A stretch of 5,011 nucleotides of DNA from positions 1 through 5,011 of the forward strand of contig JALOSD010000140.1 of the NCBI GenBank assembly GCA_025458585.1. Reading direction: 5' to 3'. The stretch's first letter is position 1, and each line of letters opens with the position of its first letter. A program made the position numbers and the translations under genes. Origin of the DNA: Burkholderiaceae bacterium (lineage in GTDB: Bacteria; Pseudomonadota; Gammaproteobacteria; Burkholderiales; Burkholderiaceae_C). Shown here in pieces: positions 1 through 5,011 of this stretch. The notes under the pieces are model-generated. The model was not told where the DNA came from. It made no database searches and saw only the letters and a program-made list of their open reading frames with translations.

Positions 1-539
1 ACCTCCTCGAACATCTTCACGTAGCGCTTGAAGTTGTCGCCCTTGCGGAACGGGAAGCCGGTGCCGATCAGCGAGTCCTGCAGCCGCGTGCGCCGGCTCA
101 CGCGCAGCCGGCGGTCGTTCAGGAACGCGCCGCGGCCCTTGCTGGCGTAGAACAGGTCGTTGCGCGCCGGGTCGTAGACGACCGCCTGCTCGACCTTGCC
201 GCGGTGCGCGAGCGCGATCGACACCGCGTAGACCGGAAAGCCGTGGATGAAGTTGGTCGTGCCGTCGAGCGGGTCGACGATCCACAGGTACTCGCTGTGC
301 TTCGCGCCGTGCTCGCGCCCCGATTCCTCGGCGAGGATCGCGTGGCCCGGATAGGCGCCGAGCAGCGTGTCGATGATCGCGCGCTCGGCCGCCTGGTCGA
401 CCTCGGTGACGAAGTCGTTCGGGCTCTTCGTGCTGACGCGCAGCAGGTCGAGGTCGAGCGACGCGCGGTTGATGATCGAGCCTGCCGCGCGCGCCGCCTT
501 GACGGCGATGTTGAGCATCGGGTGGAGCGCTTGCGACAT
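1..539 (-). CDS. suhB: SuhB, inositol-1-monophosphatase family protein (3' end cut by window edge)
   Basis: Reading the minus strand from the ATG at 539-537 gives 179 complete residues with no stop before the window edge. The family is about 267 residues long, so roughly two thirds is present. The N-terminus (HPMLNIAVKAARAAG, from residue 6) closely resembles E. coli SuhB. The Mg2+-binding signature is visible: Glu71-Glu72 in AEESG, then DPLDGTTNF with Asp89, Asp92, Gly93 and Thr94. GFPFRKG at 161-167 also matches the family. SuhB hydrolyses myo-inositol-1-phosphate using Mg2+ in the cytoplasm; in E. coli it also takes part in rRNA transcription antitermination. The chosen start adds six residues before the HPML with which E. 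coli SuhB begins; ATG at residue 8 is an alternative. No strong Shine-Dalgarno sequence precedes either. It is divergent from trmJ, as in E. coli. The C-terminal metal ligand lies outside the window. Confidence 0.96.
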   Translation of the reverse strand, partial: MSQALHPMLNIAVKAARAAGSIINRASLDLDLLRVSTKSPNDFVTEVDQAAERAIIDTLLGAYPGHAILAEESGREHGAKHSEYLWIVDPLDGTTNFIHGFPVYAVSIALAHRGKVEQAVVYDPARNDLFYASKGRGAFLNDRRLRVSRRTRLQDSLIGTGFPFRKGDNFKRYVKMFEE

Positions 540-701
540 GACGGGACCTGGGCGAGGAAGGCGGCCCGCGAGGGACCGGCGAAGAGGCGACGAGCGGCGG
601 CGAAGGCAAAGAACGCGCGGCGACAATCGCGGCGTGAGGCCTTGCATTCTACCGGCGGGGGTCCGTCGTCCCCGGGACCACGAGCCCTCGTCGAGCGCCC
701 G
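540..701. promoter_or_regulatory. Divergent suhB/trmJ spacer with a possible suhB -10 element
   Basis: This 162-bp spacer separates two divergent start codons and should hold both promoters. The only AT-rich patch in its right half is at 642-651. On the minus strand it reads TAGAAT (651 to 646), a 5/6 match to the sigma70 -10 consensus, which would give suhB a leader of about 100 nt. No good -35 hexamer lies 16-18 bp upstream of it. On the plus strand GACAAT at 622-627 is a weaker -10 candidate for trmJ, also without a -35. I see no convincing operator, riboswitch or small ORF. Promoter assignments are inference from consensus matching. Confidence 0.35.
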
Positions 702-1451
702 ATGACCGCCGCCACCCCCGACACGCGCTTCGTGCTCGTGCACCCGAGCCACCCCGGCAACGTCGGCGCGGCGGCGCGCGCGATCAAGGTCATGGGCTTT
801 GGCGACCTCGTGCTCGTGCAGCCGCGCTTCGACGACGTGCTGATGCGCGAGGAGACGGTCGCGATGGCCAGCGGCGCGGCCGACGTGCTCGTGCGCGCGC
901 GCGTCGTCGCCACGCTCGCCGACGCGCTCGACGGCGTCACGCACGCGTGCGCCACCGCGATGACGCCGCGCGACTTCGGCCCGCCGACGCGCGCACCGCG
1001 CGCGTACCTGCCGCGGCTCGCGGCCGCGCGCGGCGAGCGCGTCGCGTTCGTGTTCGGCGGCGAGCGCTTCGGCCTCGCGAACGACGACGTCTGGCGCTGC
1101 CACGTCTGCCTGAGCATCCCGACCGCCCCCGGCTACGGTTCGCTCAACCTCGCGCAGGCGGTGCAGCTCGTCGCCTACGAATGGCGGCAGGCGCTCGGCG
1201 GGTTCGAGGTGGCGTCGCCGGCGGGCGAGCCGGTGGCGGCCGACGCGAAGTCGGTGCAGCAGCTGCTCGATCACTGGCGCCACGCGCTCGTCGACCTCGG
1301 CTTCCTCGACCCGGCCGCGCCGAAGAAGTTGATGCCGCGCCTGAACCGGCTGCTGATCCGCGCCCGCCCGACGCTGGAGGACGTGCACATCCTGCGCGGC
1401 ATCGCGCGCGCGATCGAGCAGCTCGCGCGCCGCGGGCGGCGCGAGGGGTAG
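702..1451 (+). CDS. trmJ: TrmJ, tRNA (Cm32/Um32) 2'-O-methyltransferase
   Basis: A 249-residue protein of the SpoU/TrmH (SPOUT) class, close to the usual TrmJ length. It transfers a methyl group from S-adenosylmethionine to the 2'-OH of nucleotide 32 in the tRNA anticodon loop and works as a homodimer with a trefoil knot. Motif 1 is PSHPGNVGAAARAIKVMGF (residues 15-33), with Asn20 and Arg25. Motif 2 is FVFGGERFGL (116-125), with Glu121. The knot motif 3 is YGSLNLAQAVQLVAYE (145-160). The C-terminal segment from about 186 to 240, including LGFLDP and the helix DVHILRGIARAIEQ, fits the TrmJ C-terminal extension and separates it from TrmL and TrmH. The frame is open far upstream, but family similarity begins at FVLVHPSHPG, so the ATG at 702 is the sensible start; its ribosome-binding site is weak. 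The gene is divergent from suhB, as in E. coli, and is followed by cysE after 95 bp. The last eight residues are basic (ARRGRREG). Confidence 0.95.
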   Translation: MTAATPDTRFVLVHPSHPGNVGAAARAIKVMGFGDLVLVQPRFDDVLMREETVAMASGAADVLVRARVVATLADALDGVTHACATAMTPRDFGPPTRAPRAYLPRLAAARGERVAFVFGGERFGLANDDVWRCHVCLSIPTAPGYGSLNLAQAVQLVAYEWRQALGGFEVASPAGEPVAADAKSVQQLLDHWRHALVDLGFLDPAAPKKLMPRLNRLLIRARPTLEDVHILRGIARAIEQLARRGRREG

Positions 1452-1477
1452 GGCTGCCGGCAGGGCAGTCGCCGTCA

Positions 1478-1510
1478 GCCGGCGCGTTCTCGGCCGGCGC
1501 GTTCGCGCCG
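1478..1510. repeat. 15-bp tandem duplication ending in a perfect 7-bp inverted repeat, upstream of cysE
   Basis: Two adjacent 15-bp units, 1478-1492 and 1493-1507, share GCCGGCGCGTTC exactly and differ at one base overall (T in the first, G in the second, at unit position 13). The second unit with the next three bases forms CGGCGCGTTCGCGCCG (1495-1510). This is a perfect inverted repeat with arms 1495-1501 and 1504-1510; as a hairpin it would be a 6-bp stem with a GTTC loop. It ends 36 bp before the cysE ATG. No T-run follows, so it does not look like an intrinsic terminator. It may be a regulatory hairpin, a protein site, or a chance product of GC-rich drift. Confidence 0.55.
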
Positions 1511-1517
1511 CAGCGCC

Positions 1518-1523
1518 TACACT
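1518..1523 (+). promoter_or_regulatory. Possible cysE -10 element
   Basis: TACACT matches TATAAT at 4 of 6 positions, including the most conserved second A and final T, in otherwise GC-rich sequence. Transcription from it would begin near 1530 and leave a leader of about 17 nt containing the cysE ribosome-binding site. No -35 hexamer is visible 17 bp upstream; that position falls inside the hairpin at 1495-1510. cysE could instead be read through from trmJ. Confidence 0.25.
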
Positions 1524-1534
1524 GGTTGCCCATC

Positions 1535-1539
1535 GAAGG
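1535..1539 (+). promoter_or_regulatory. Ribosome-binding site of cysE
   Basis: GAAGG lies seven bases before the ATG at 1547. It fixes the cysE start inside a frame that is open for 600 bases further upstream through trmJ. It is the only clear Shine-Dalgarno sequence I see in front of any gene in the window. Confidence 0.7.
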
Positions 1540-1546
1540 TTCCGCC

Positions 1547-2326
1547 ATGTTCAGTCGCCTGCGTGAAGACATCGCCTGCATCCTCGAGCGCGACCCCGCC
1601 GCGCGCTCGTCGTGGGAGGTGCTCACGTGCTACCCGGGGCTGCACGCGCTGGTCTGGCACCGCCTCGCGCATGGCTGCTGGACGCGCGGCTGGCACTGGC
1701 TTGGCCGCTTCCTGTCGCACCTGGGCCGGGTGCTCACCGGCATCGAGATCCATCCAGGCGCGACGATCGGGCGGCGCGTGTTCATCGACCACGGCATGGG
1801 CGTCGTGATCGGCGAGACGGCCGAGATCGGCGACGACTGCACGATCTACCAGGGTGTCACGCTCGGCGGCACGTCGCTCGCCAAGGGCGCCAAGCGGCAC
1901 CCGACGCTCGGCCGCGGCGTGATCGTCGGCGCGAACGCGCAGGTGCTCGGCGGCTTCACGGTCGGCGACGGCGCGCGCGTCGGCTCGGGTGCGGTCGTCG
2001 TCAAGCCGGTGCCGCCCGGCGCGACGGCGGTGGGCAACCCGGCGCGCATCATCGAAGCCGAGATCGACGCCCGGCGCGAGGCGGTGGCCGCCAAGATGGG
2101 CTTCTCGGCCTACGGCGTCACGCAGGGCGACGACCCGGTCGCGCAAGCGATGAAGGGCCTGATCGACAACGCCGCCGGCCACGAGCACCAGATCGCGCTG
2201 CTGTGGCAGGCGATCGAGAAGCTGTCATCGCGCACGCGCGAACTGCCGGCCGACGCGTGCGTGCCGCAGGACGCGCACACGACCGAGACCTTCGACGCCG
2301 AGCGGCTGAACCGGCTCGTCAAGTAG
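1547..2326 (+). CDS. cysE: CysE, serine O-acetyltransferase (short form)
   Basis: A 259-residue cytoplasmic enzyme that makes O-acetylserine from L-serine and acetyl-CoA, the first committed step of cysteine synthesis. A helical N-terminal part (1-62, including EVLTCYPGLHALVWHRLAHG) leads into a left-handed beta-helix of hexapeptide repeats (about 64-168). Key residues are His82 in IDHGMG, equivalent to catalytic His158 of E. coli; Glu67 in GIEIHP, where E. coli has Asp143; and His118 in KRHPT. TLGGTS (105-110) and the closing PVPPGATAVGNPARII (154-169) are typical. It lacks the long N-terminal domain of E. coli CysE. Unlike the most compact short forms, it carries about 90 residues after the beta-helix, with a probable helix (196-229) and a polar tail ending Leu-Val-Lys. 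A good ribosome-binding site, GAAGG (1535-1539), lies 7 nt before the ATG. It follows trmJ by 95 bp in the same direction and converges on mog. Confidence 0.96.
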   Translation: MFSRLREDIACILERDPAARSSWEVLTCYPGLHALVWHRLAHGCWTRGWHWLGRFLSHLGRVLTGIEIHPGATIGRRVFIDHGMGVVIGETAEIGDDCTIYQGVTLGGTSLAKGAKRHPTLGRGVIVGANAQVLGGFTVGDGARVGSGAVVVKPVPPGATAVGNPARIIEAEIDARREAVAAKMGFSAYGVTQGDDPVAQAMKGLIDNAAGHEHQIALLWQAIEKLSSRTRELPADACVPQDAHTTETFDAERLNRLVK

Positions 2327-2365
2327 CCGTGCGCCGGCGGGCTCGGCGCCCGGCGGCGCGGCGGG
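2327..2365. other. Convergent cysE/mog spacer, GC-rich, no clear terminator
   Basis: Only 39 bp separate the two stop codons. The sequence is almost all G and C. It can form weak stems, for example CGCCGG at 2332-2337 with CCGGCG at 2350-2355 (12-nt loop), or GCGCC at 2331-2335 with GGCGC at 2345-2349 (9-nt loop). Neither is followed by a T-run on either strand, so an intrinsic terminator cannot be called. Termination may be Rho-dependent or the 3' ends may overlap. Confidence 0.4.
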
Positions 2366-2953
2366 TCACGCCCGGGTGCGGATCGCCGACTTCGGCCGGA
2401 ACGCCTTGCACACCTCGTCGTGCGTCTCGAGGTACGGCCCGCCGATCAGGTCGAGGCAGTAGGGCACCGCGGCGAAGATCCCGGGCACCGGCGGGTCGGC
2501 CTTCGGCAGGCCTTCGAGCGTCTCGGCGATCGACTTCGGCTGGCCGGGCAGATTGACGATCAGCGCCCGGCCGCGGATCACCGCGACCTGGCGCGACAGG
2601 ATCGCCGTGGGCACGAAGCGCACGCTGATCTGGCGCATCTGCTCGCCGAAGCCGGGCATCACCTTGTCGGCGACGGCCAGCGTCGCCTCGGGGGTCACGT
2701 CGCGCGGCGCCGGGCCGGTGCCGCCGGTCGTCAGCACGAGGTCGCAGCGCGCGCCGTCGACGAGCTCGACCAGCGTCGCGCTGATCGTCGCCTGCTCGTC
2801 GGGGATCAGCCGCGGCTCGAACGCGATCGCGTTCTTCAGCGCGCGCTGCAGCCACTCGCGCAAGGCCGGAAGGCCCTTGTCCTCGTAGGCGCCGCTCGAG
2901 GCGCGGTCGCTGACCGAGACGAGACCGATGCGCACGGGGTCGAAGTCACTCAT
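2366..2953 (-). CDS. mog: MogA, molybdopterin adenylyltransferase
   Basis: A 195-residue protein that adenylates molybdopterin with ATP, activating it for molybdate insertion by MoeA during molybdenum cofactor synthesis in the cytoplasm. It aligns with E. coli MogA over nearly its whole length: IGLVSVSDRASSG (9-21), RLIPDEQATI (48-57), LVLTTGGTGPAPRDVTPEAT (72-91), MPGFGEQMRQIS (99-110), PTAILSRQ (115-122) and NLPGQPKSI (134-142). Asp52, in IPDE, and Asp85, in PRDVTP, correspond to the active-site Asp49 and Asp82 of E. coli MogA. AFRPKSA near the end also matches. The ATG at 2953 overlaps the darP stop codon in ATGAGTGA and has no Shine-Dalgarno sequence, so translation is probably coupled to darP. 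No other molybdenum cofactor gene is in the window. The E. coli-like length argues for MogA over the shorter MoaB-type proteins. Confidence 0.96.
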   Translation of the reverse strand: MSDFDPVRIGLVSVSDRASSGAYEDKGLPALREWLQRALKNAIAFEPRLIPDEQATISATLVELVDGARCDLVLTTGGTGPAPRDVTPEATLAVADKVMPGFGEQMRQISVRFVPTAILSRQVAVIRGRALIVNLPGQPKSIAETLEGLPKADPPVPGIFAAVPYCLDLIGGPYLETHDEVCKAFRPKSAIRTRA

Positions 2954-3527
2954 GGTCGGGGGTGTCGTCGCTGGCGTCGACGTGGGGACGGATGAAGCGG
3001 AACAGTTCGCGCCACGCGCGGCCGTGGCGCTGCTCGGGCGGCAGCGCCGCCTCCTTGCGCGCGCTGCGCACGAGGCTGCGCAGGCGCTGCGCGTCCGAGT
3101 CGGGGTAGGCGGCGAGCCAGCGCGTCAGCGCGTCGTCGTCGCGCGCGAGCTCCTCGCGCCAGCGCTCGGCCTGGTGCAGCGCGAGCGCATCGAGCGCCGG
3201 GCCGAGCCGGGCGCCGGCGACGGCCTCGCGCAGCGGCTCGACGTCGGCGCGGCGCATCAGCTTGCCGACGTACTGCAACTGGCGGCGCCGGCCTTCGTGC
3301 GAGCGCGTGCGCCTGAGCTGCACGATCGCGTCGAGCAGCCCGGCAGGCATCGCGAGCGCGGCGAGCCGCTCCTCGGACAGCGCGGCGAGCGCCTCACCGA
3401 GCCGCTGCAGGTCGTGCGCCTCGCGCTTGAGCGCCGTCTTGCTCGGGCGCTCGTCGACGGGCGCAACGGCCTCGTCGATGGCGTCGTCGGCGTCGGCAAC
3501 GGCGGAAGCGCGGGCGTGACGGGGCAT
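2946..3527 (-). CDS. darP: DarP/YjgA (DUF615), ribosome maturation factor
   Basis: A 193-residue, highly charged, mostly helical protein of the YjgA family, which associates with late 50S assembly intermediates and helps peptidyl-transferase centre maturation in E. coli. Family landmarks are PSKTALKREAHDLQRLGEAL (28-47, compare KSEIKRDAEELKRLG in E. coli), HEGRRRQLQYVGKLMRRADVEPLREAV (start 77, the most conserved segment), WLAAYPDSDAQRLRSLVRSARKE (start 137) and the C-terminal AWRELFRFIR (171-180). The first 27 residues and the last ten (DASDDTPDHE) are acidic and unlike the core. The frame stays open far upstream, antisense to pmbA, but family similarity and the divergent spacer support the ATG at 3527; no clear ribosome-binding site precedes it. 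It is divergent from pmbA, as in E. coli, and its stop overlaps the mog start by 8 bp, suggesting a darP-mog operon. Confidence 0.94.
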   Translation of the reverse strand: MPRHARASAVADADDAIDEAVAPVDERPSKTALKREAHDLQRLGEALAALSEERLAALAMPAGLLDAIVQLRRTRSHEGRRRQLQYVGKLMRRADVEPLREAVAGARLGPALDALALHQAERWREELARDDDALTRWLAAYPDSDAQRLRSLVRSARKEAALPPEQRHGRAWRELFRFIRPHVDASDDTPDHE

Positions 3528-3547
3528 GGTGCAGCAAGGGGGCTGGG

Positions 3548-3554
3548 TATCATA
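3548..3554. promoter_or_regulatory. Symmetric -10-like element between darP and pmbA
   Basis: TATCATA is a 7-bp odd-centred palindrome in otherwise GC-rich sequence. On the minus strand it gives TATGAT (3554 to 3549), a 5/6 sigma70 -10 match that would start darP mRNA near 3542 with a leader of only about 15 nt. On the plus strand it gives TATCAT (3548-3553), also 5/6, which would start pmbA mRNA near 3560 with a leader of about 90 nt. Neither side has a recognisable -35 hexamer. A shared bidirectional -10 is an inference. Confidence 0.4.
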
Positions 3555-3612
3555 GCCGCCACCTTCTGCTGCGCCCGCCGTGTCGGCGGCGCGCGGCGGG
3601 GCCTCCTTCGCC

Positions 3613-3630
3613 GCGGCCCGTCGCGGCCGC
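3613..3630 (+). other. GC hairpin in the putative pmbA leader
   Basis: GCGGCC at 3613-3618 pairs perfectly with GGCCGC at 3625-3630 across a 6-nt loop (CGTCGC). It ends 20 bp before the pmbA ATG. It could sit in the 5' leader and affect translation, but in sequence this GC-rich a 6-bp stem is easily a chance occurrence. No T-run follows. The rest of the 123-bp spacer (3528-3650) shows no strong ribosome-binding site and no other feature I can name. Confidence 0.25.
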
Positions 3631-3650
3631 AGTCCCGATCCTTCCCGCCC

Positions 3651-5011
3651 ATGACCTCGACTCCCGCTGCCGGTTTCAGCTACACCCGCGACCAGTTCCG
3701 CCAGATCGTCGACGACGCGCTCGCGCTCGCGCGCCGGCTCGGCGCGAGCGACGCGGCGGCCGACGTCTCGGAGGGCGTGGGGCTGTCGGTGTCGGTGCGC
3801 AAGGGCGAGGTCGAGAACGTCGAGCGCAACCGCGACAAGTCGATCGGCGTGACCGTCTACCTCGGCCAGCGGCGCGGCAACGCGAGCACGTCGGACTTCT
3901 CGCCGGCGGCGCTCGAGCAGACGGTGCGCGCCGCGTACGACATCGCGCGCTTCACCGCCGAAGACCCGGCCGCCGGCCTGCCCGACGCGCAGGATCTCGC
4001 GACGCCCGAGCAGGCCGCGCTCGACCTCGACCTGTTCCACCCCTGGGCGATCGACGCCGCCGGCGCGACCGAGCTCGCGCGGCGCTGCGAGGCCGCGGCG
4101 TTCGCGACCGACCGTCGGATCACGAATTCGGAAGGGGCGGGCGTGTCGGCGCAGCAGTCGCACTTCTTCGCCGGCAACTCGCGCGGCTTCCGGGGCGGCT
4201 ACGCGAGCTCGCGCCACTCGCTCAGCGTCGCGCCGATCGCCGGCCGCGGCGATGCGATGCAGCGCGACTACTGGTACAGCTCGATGCGCCGCCCCGACGA
4301 CCTCGCCGCGCCCGAGGCGGTCGGCCGCTACGCCGCCGAGCGCGCGCTGTCGCGCCTGGGCTCGCGCAAGGTGCCCACCTGCGAGGTGCCGGTGCTGTTC
4401 GAGGCGCCGGTGGCCGCGGGGCTCCTCGGTGCCTACGTGCAGGCCACGTCGGGCGGCGCGCTGTATCGCAAGGCGAGCTTCCTGCTCGACAGCCTCGGCC
4501 GGCCGGCGCTCGCAGCGCACCTCGACGTCGACGAGGAGCCGCACCTGCGCGGCGGCAAGGGCAGCGCGCCGTTCGACGACGAGGGCGTGGCCACGCGCCG
4601 GCGGCGCGTCGTCGATGCCGGCGTCGTGCAGGGCTACTTCCTGTCGAGCTACTCGGCGCGCAAGCTCGGCATGCGCACGACGGGTCACGCCGGCGGCTCG
4701 CAGAACCTCAGGCTCGCCAGCCGGCTGACGCAGCCCGGCGACGACCTCGACGCGATGCTGCGCAAGCTGCACCGCGGCCTGTTCGTGATCGAGCTGATCG
4801 GGCAGGGCGTGAACTACGTCACCGGCGACTACTCGCGCGGCGCCGCGGGCTTCTGGGTCGAGAACGGGCGCATCGCCCGTCCGGTGCAGGAGGTGACGGT
4901 GGCCGGCAACCTGCGCGAGATGCTGAAAGGCATCGTCGCCGTCGGCGCCGACGCCTACACCGCCGGCTCGAAGACGACCGGCTCGGTGCTCGTCGAGCGG
5001 ATGACGGTGGC
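3651..5011 (+). CDS. pmbA: PmbA/TldE, subunit of the TldD/TldE metalloprotease (last few residues cut off)
   Basis: 453 complete codons are present and the family is about 450 residues long. The final visible residues, GSVLVERMTVA, align with GSVLLPEMKIAGQ at the E. coli C-terminus, so only a few codons are missing. PmbA pairs with TldD in a cytoplasmic heterodimer that degrades unfolded peptides, processes microcin B17 and, in E. coli, affects CcdA turnover. Motifs include RKGEVENVERN in the N-terminal domain, DLDLFHPW near 124-131, RITNSEGAG at 156-164, YRKASFLLDSLG after the central strand, SYSARKLGMRTTGHAGGSQN around 333-352, and GDYSRGAAGFWVENG at 392-406. The segment VLFEAPVAAGLLG (F250, E251), where TldD has its HExxxH zinc motif, lacks both histidines, as expected for TldE rather than TldD. 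The start at 3651 fits family N-termini, although the ribosome-binding site is weak. It is divergent from darP, an arrangement shared with E. coli. tldD is not in the window. Confidence 0.95.
   Translation, partial: MTSTPAAGFSYTRDQFRQIVDDALALARRLGASDAAADVSEGVGLSVSVRKGEVENVERNRDKSIGVTVYLGQRRGNASTSDFSPAALEQTVRAAYDIARFTAEDPAAGLPDAQDLATPEQAALDLDLFHPWAIDAAGATELARRCEAAAFATDRRITNSEGAGVSAQQSHFFAGNSRGFRGGYASSRHSLSVAPIAGRGDAMQRDYWYSSMRRPDDLAAPEAVGRYAAERALSRLGSRKVPTCEVPVLFEAPVAAGLLGAYVQATSGGALYRKASFLLDSLGRPALAAHLDVDEEPHLRGGKGSAPFDDEGVATRRRRVVDAGVVQGYFLSSYSARKLGMRTTGHAGGSQNLRLASRLTQPGDDLDAMLRKLHRGLFVIELIGQGVNYVTGDYSRGAAGFWVENGRIARPVQEVTVAGNLREMLKGIVAVGADAYTAGSKTTGSVLVERMTV

Noticed and set aside
204..701. 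Long N-terminal extension of TrmJ, giving a 415-residue reading frame.
   Set aside because: It runs antisense and codon-aligned to suhB, so it is open for the same reason. TrmJ similarity begins just after the ATG at 702.
730..820. Repeated TCGTGCTCGTGCA inside trmJ.
   Set aside because: The copies encode similar beta-strand sequences (FVLVHP and LVLVQP) with strongly biased GC-rich codons, so no separate repeat element is needed.
119..1117. A 332-residue minus-strand frame spanning suhB and trmJ.
   Set aside because: It is low-complexity Arg/Ser/Ala sequence overlapping two well-supported genes in other frames, a typical GC-rich shadow.
1454..1463. Palindrome CTGCCGGCAG just after the trmJ stop, considered as a terminator.
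   Set aside because: It has no loop and no following T-run, and 10-bp GC palindromes are expected by chance at this composition.
947..1546. Upstream extension of the cysE frame through trmJ.
   Set aside because: It is an off-frame reading of trmJ. The GAAGG ribosome-binding site and family N-terminus place the cysE start at 1547.
1612..2556. A 314-residue plus-strand frame across cysE and the end of mog.
   Set aside because: It is a frame-shifted reading of cysE, full of Arg, Asp and Ala, with no recognisable domain.
2420..2995. Plus-strand frame of 191 residues opposite mog.
   Set aside because: It is antisense to the well-conserved mog gene, and its composition is typical of a shadow frame.
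3528..4772. The darP frame stays open for about 1.2 kb upstream, antisense to pmbA, suggesting a 608-residue fusion protein.
   Set aside because: The antisense codons are in exact register with pmbA codons, so a stop needs TTA, TCA or CTA in the sense strand, and these are almost never used at this GC content. The translation is arginine- and alanine-rich and resembles no family, whereas pmbA on the other strand aligns throughout.

Overview
The window is a dense stretch of housekeeping genes with very high G+C content (third codon positions are almost always G or C). Protein sequences and gene order suggest a betaproteobacterium, most likely Burkholderiales. The suhB/trmJ and yjgA(darP)/pmbA divergent pairs also occur in E. 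coli. The placing rests on recall of family sequences, not on a database search.

Layout, left to right. Positions 1-539 (minus) hold the N-terminal two thirds of SuhB, an inositol-1-monophosphatase family protein, cut by the window edge. A 162-bp divergent spacer leads to trmJ (702-1451, plus), a tRNA nucleotide-32 2'-O-methyltransferase. After a 95-bp gap comes cysE (1547-2326, plus), a short-form serine O-acetyltransferase and the first step of cysteine synthesis. It converges, with a 39-bp gap, on mog (2366-2953, minus), the molybdopterin adenylyltransferase. mog overlaps by 8 bp the upstream gene darP/yjgA (2946-3527, minus), a 50S ribosome-maturation factor. A 123-bp divergent spacer with a symmetric AT-rich -10-like element separates darP from pmbA/tldE (3651 to the right edge, plus), the non-catalytic subunit of the TldD/TldE peptidase, which lacks only its last few residues.

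The genes do not form one pathway. They cover RNA modification and ribosome biogenesis (SuhB, TrmJ, DarP), cysteine synthesis (CysE), molybdenum cofactor synthesis (Mog) and peptide processing (PmbA). All reading frames are intact, and I see no insertion sequence, tRNA, rRNA, CRISPR array or prophage gene. No gene-free stretch exceeds 162 bp. I found no novel system. The points worth a second look are small: a symmetric -10 element between darP and pmbA, a 15-bp tandem duplication ending in a hairpin upstream of cysE, a CysE C-terminus without the usual terminal isoleucine, and the coupled darP-mog overlap.
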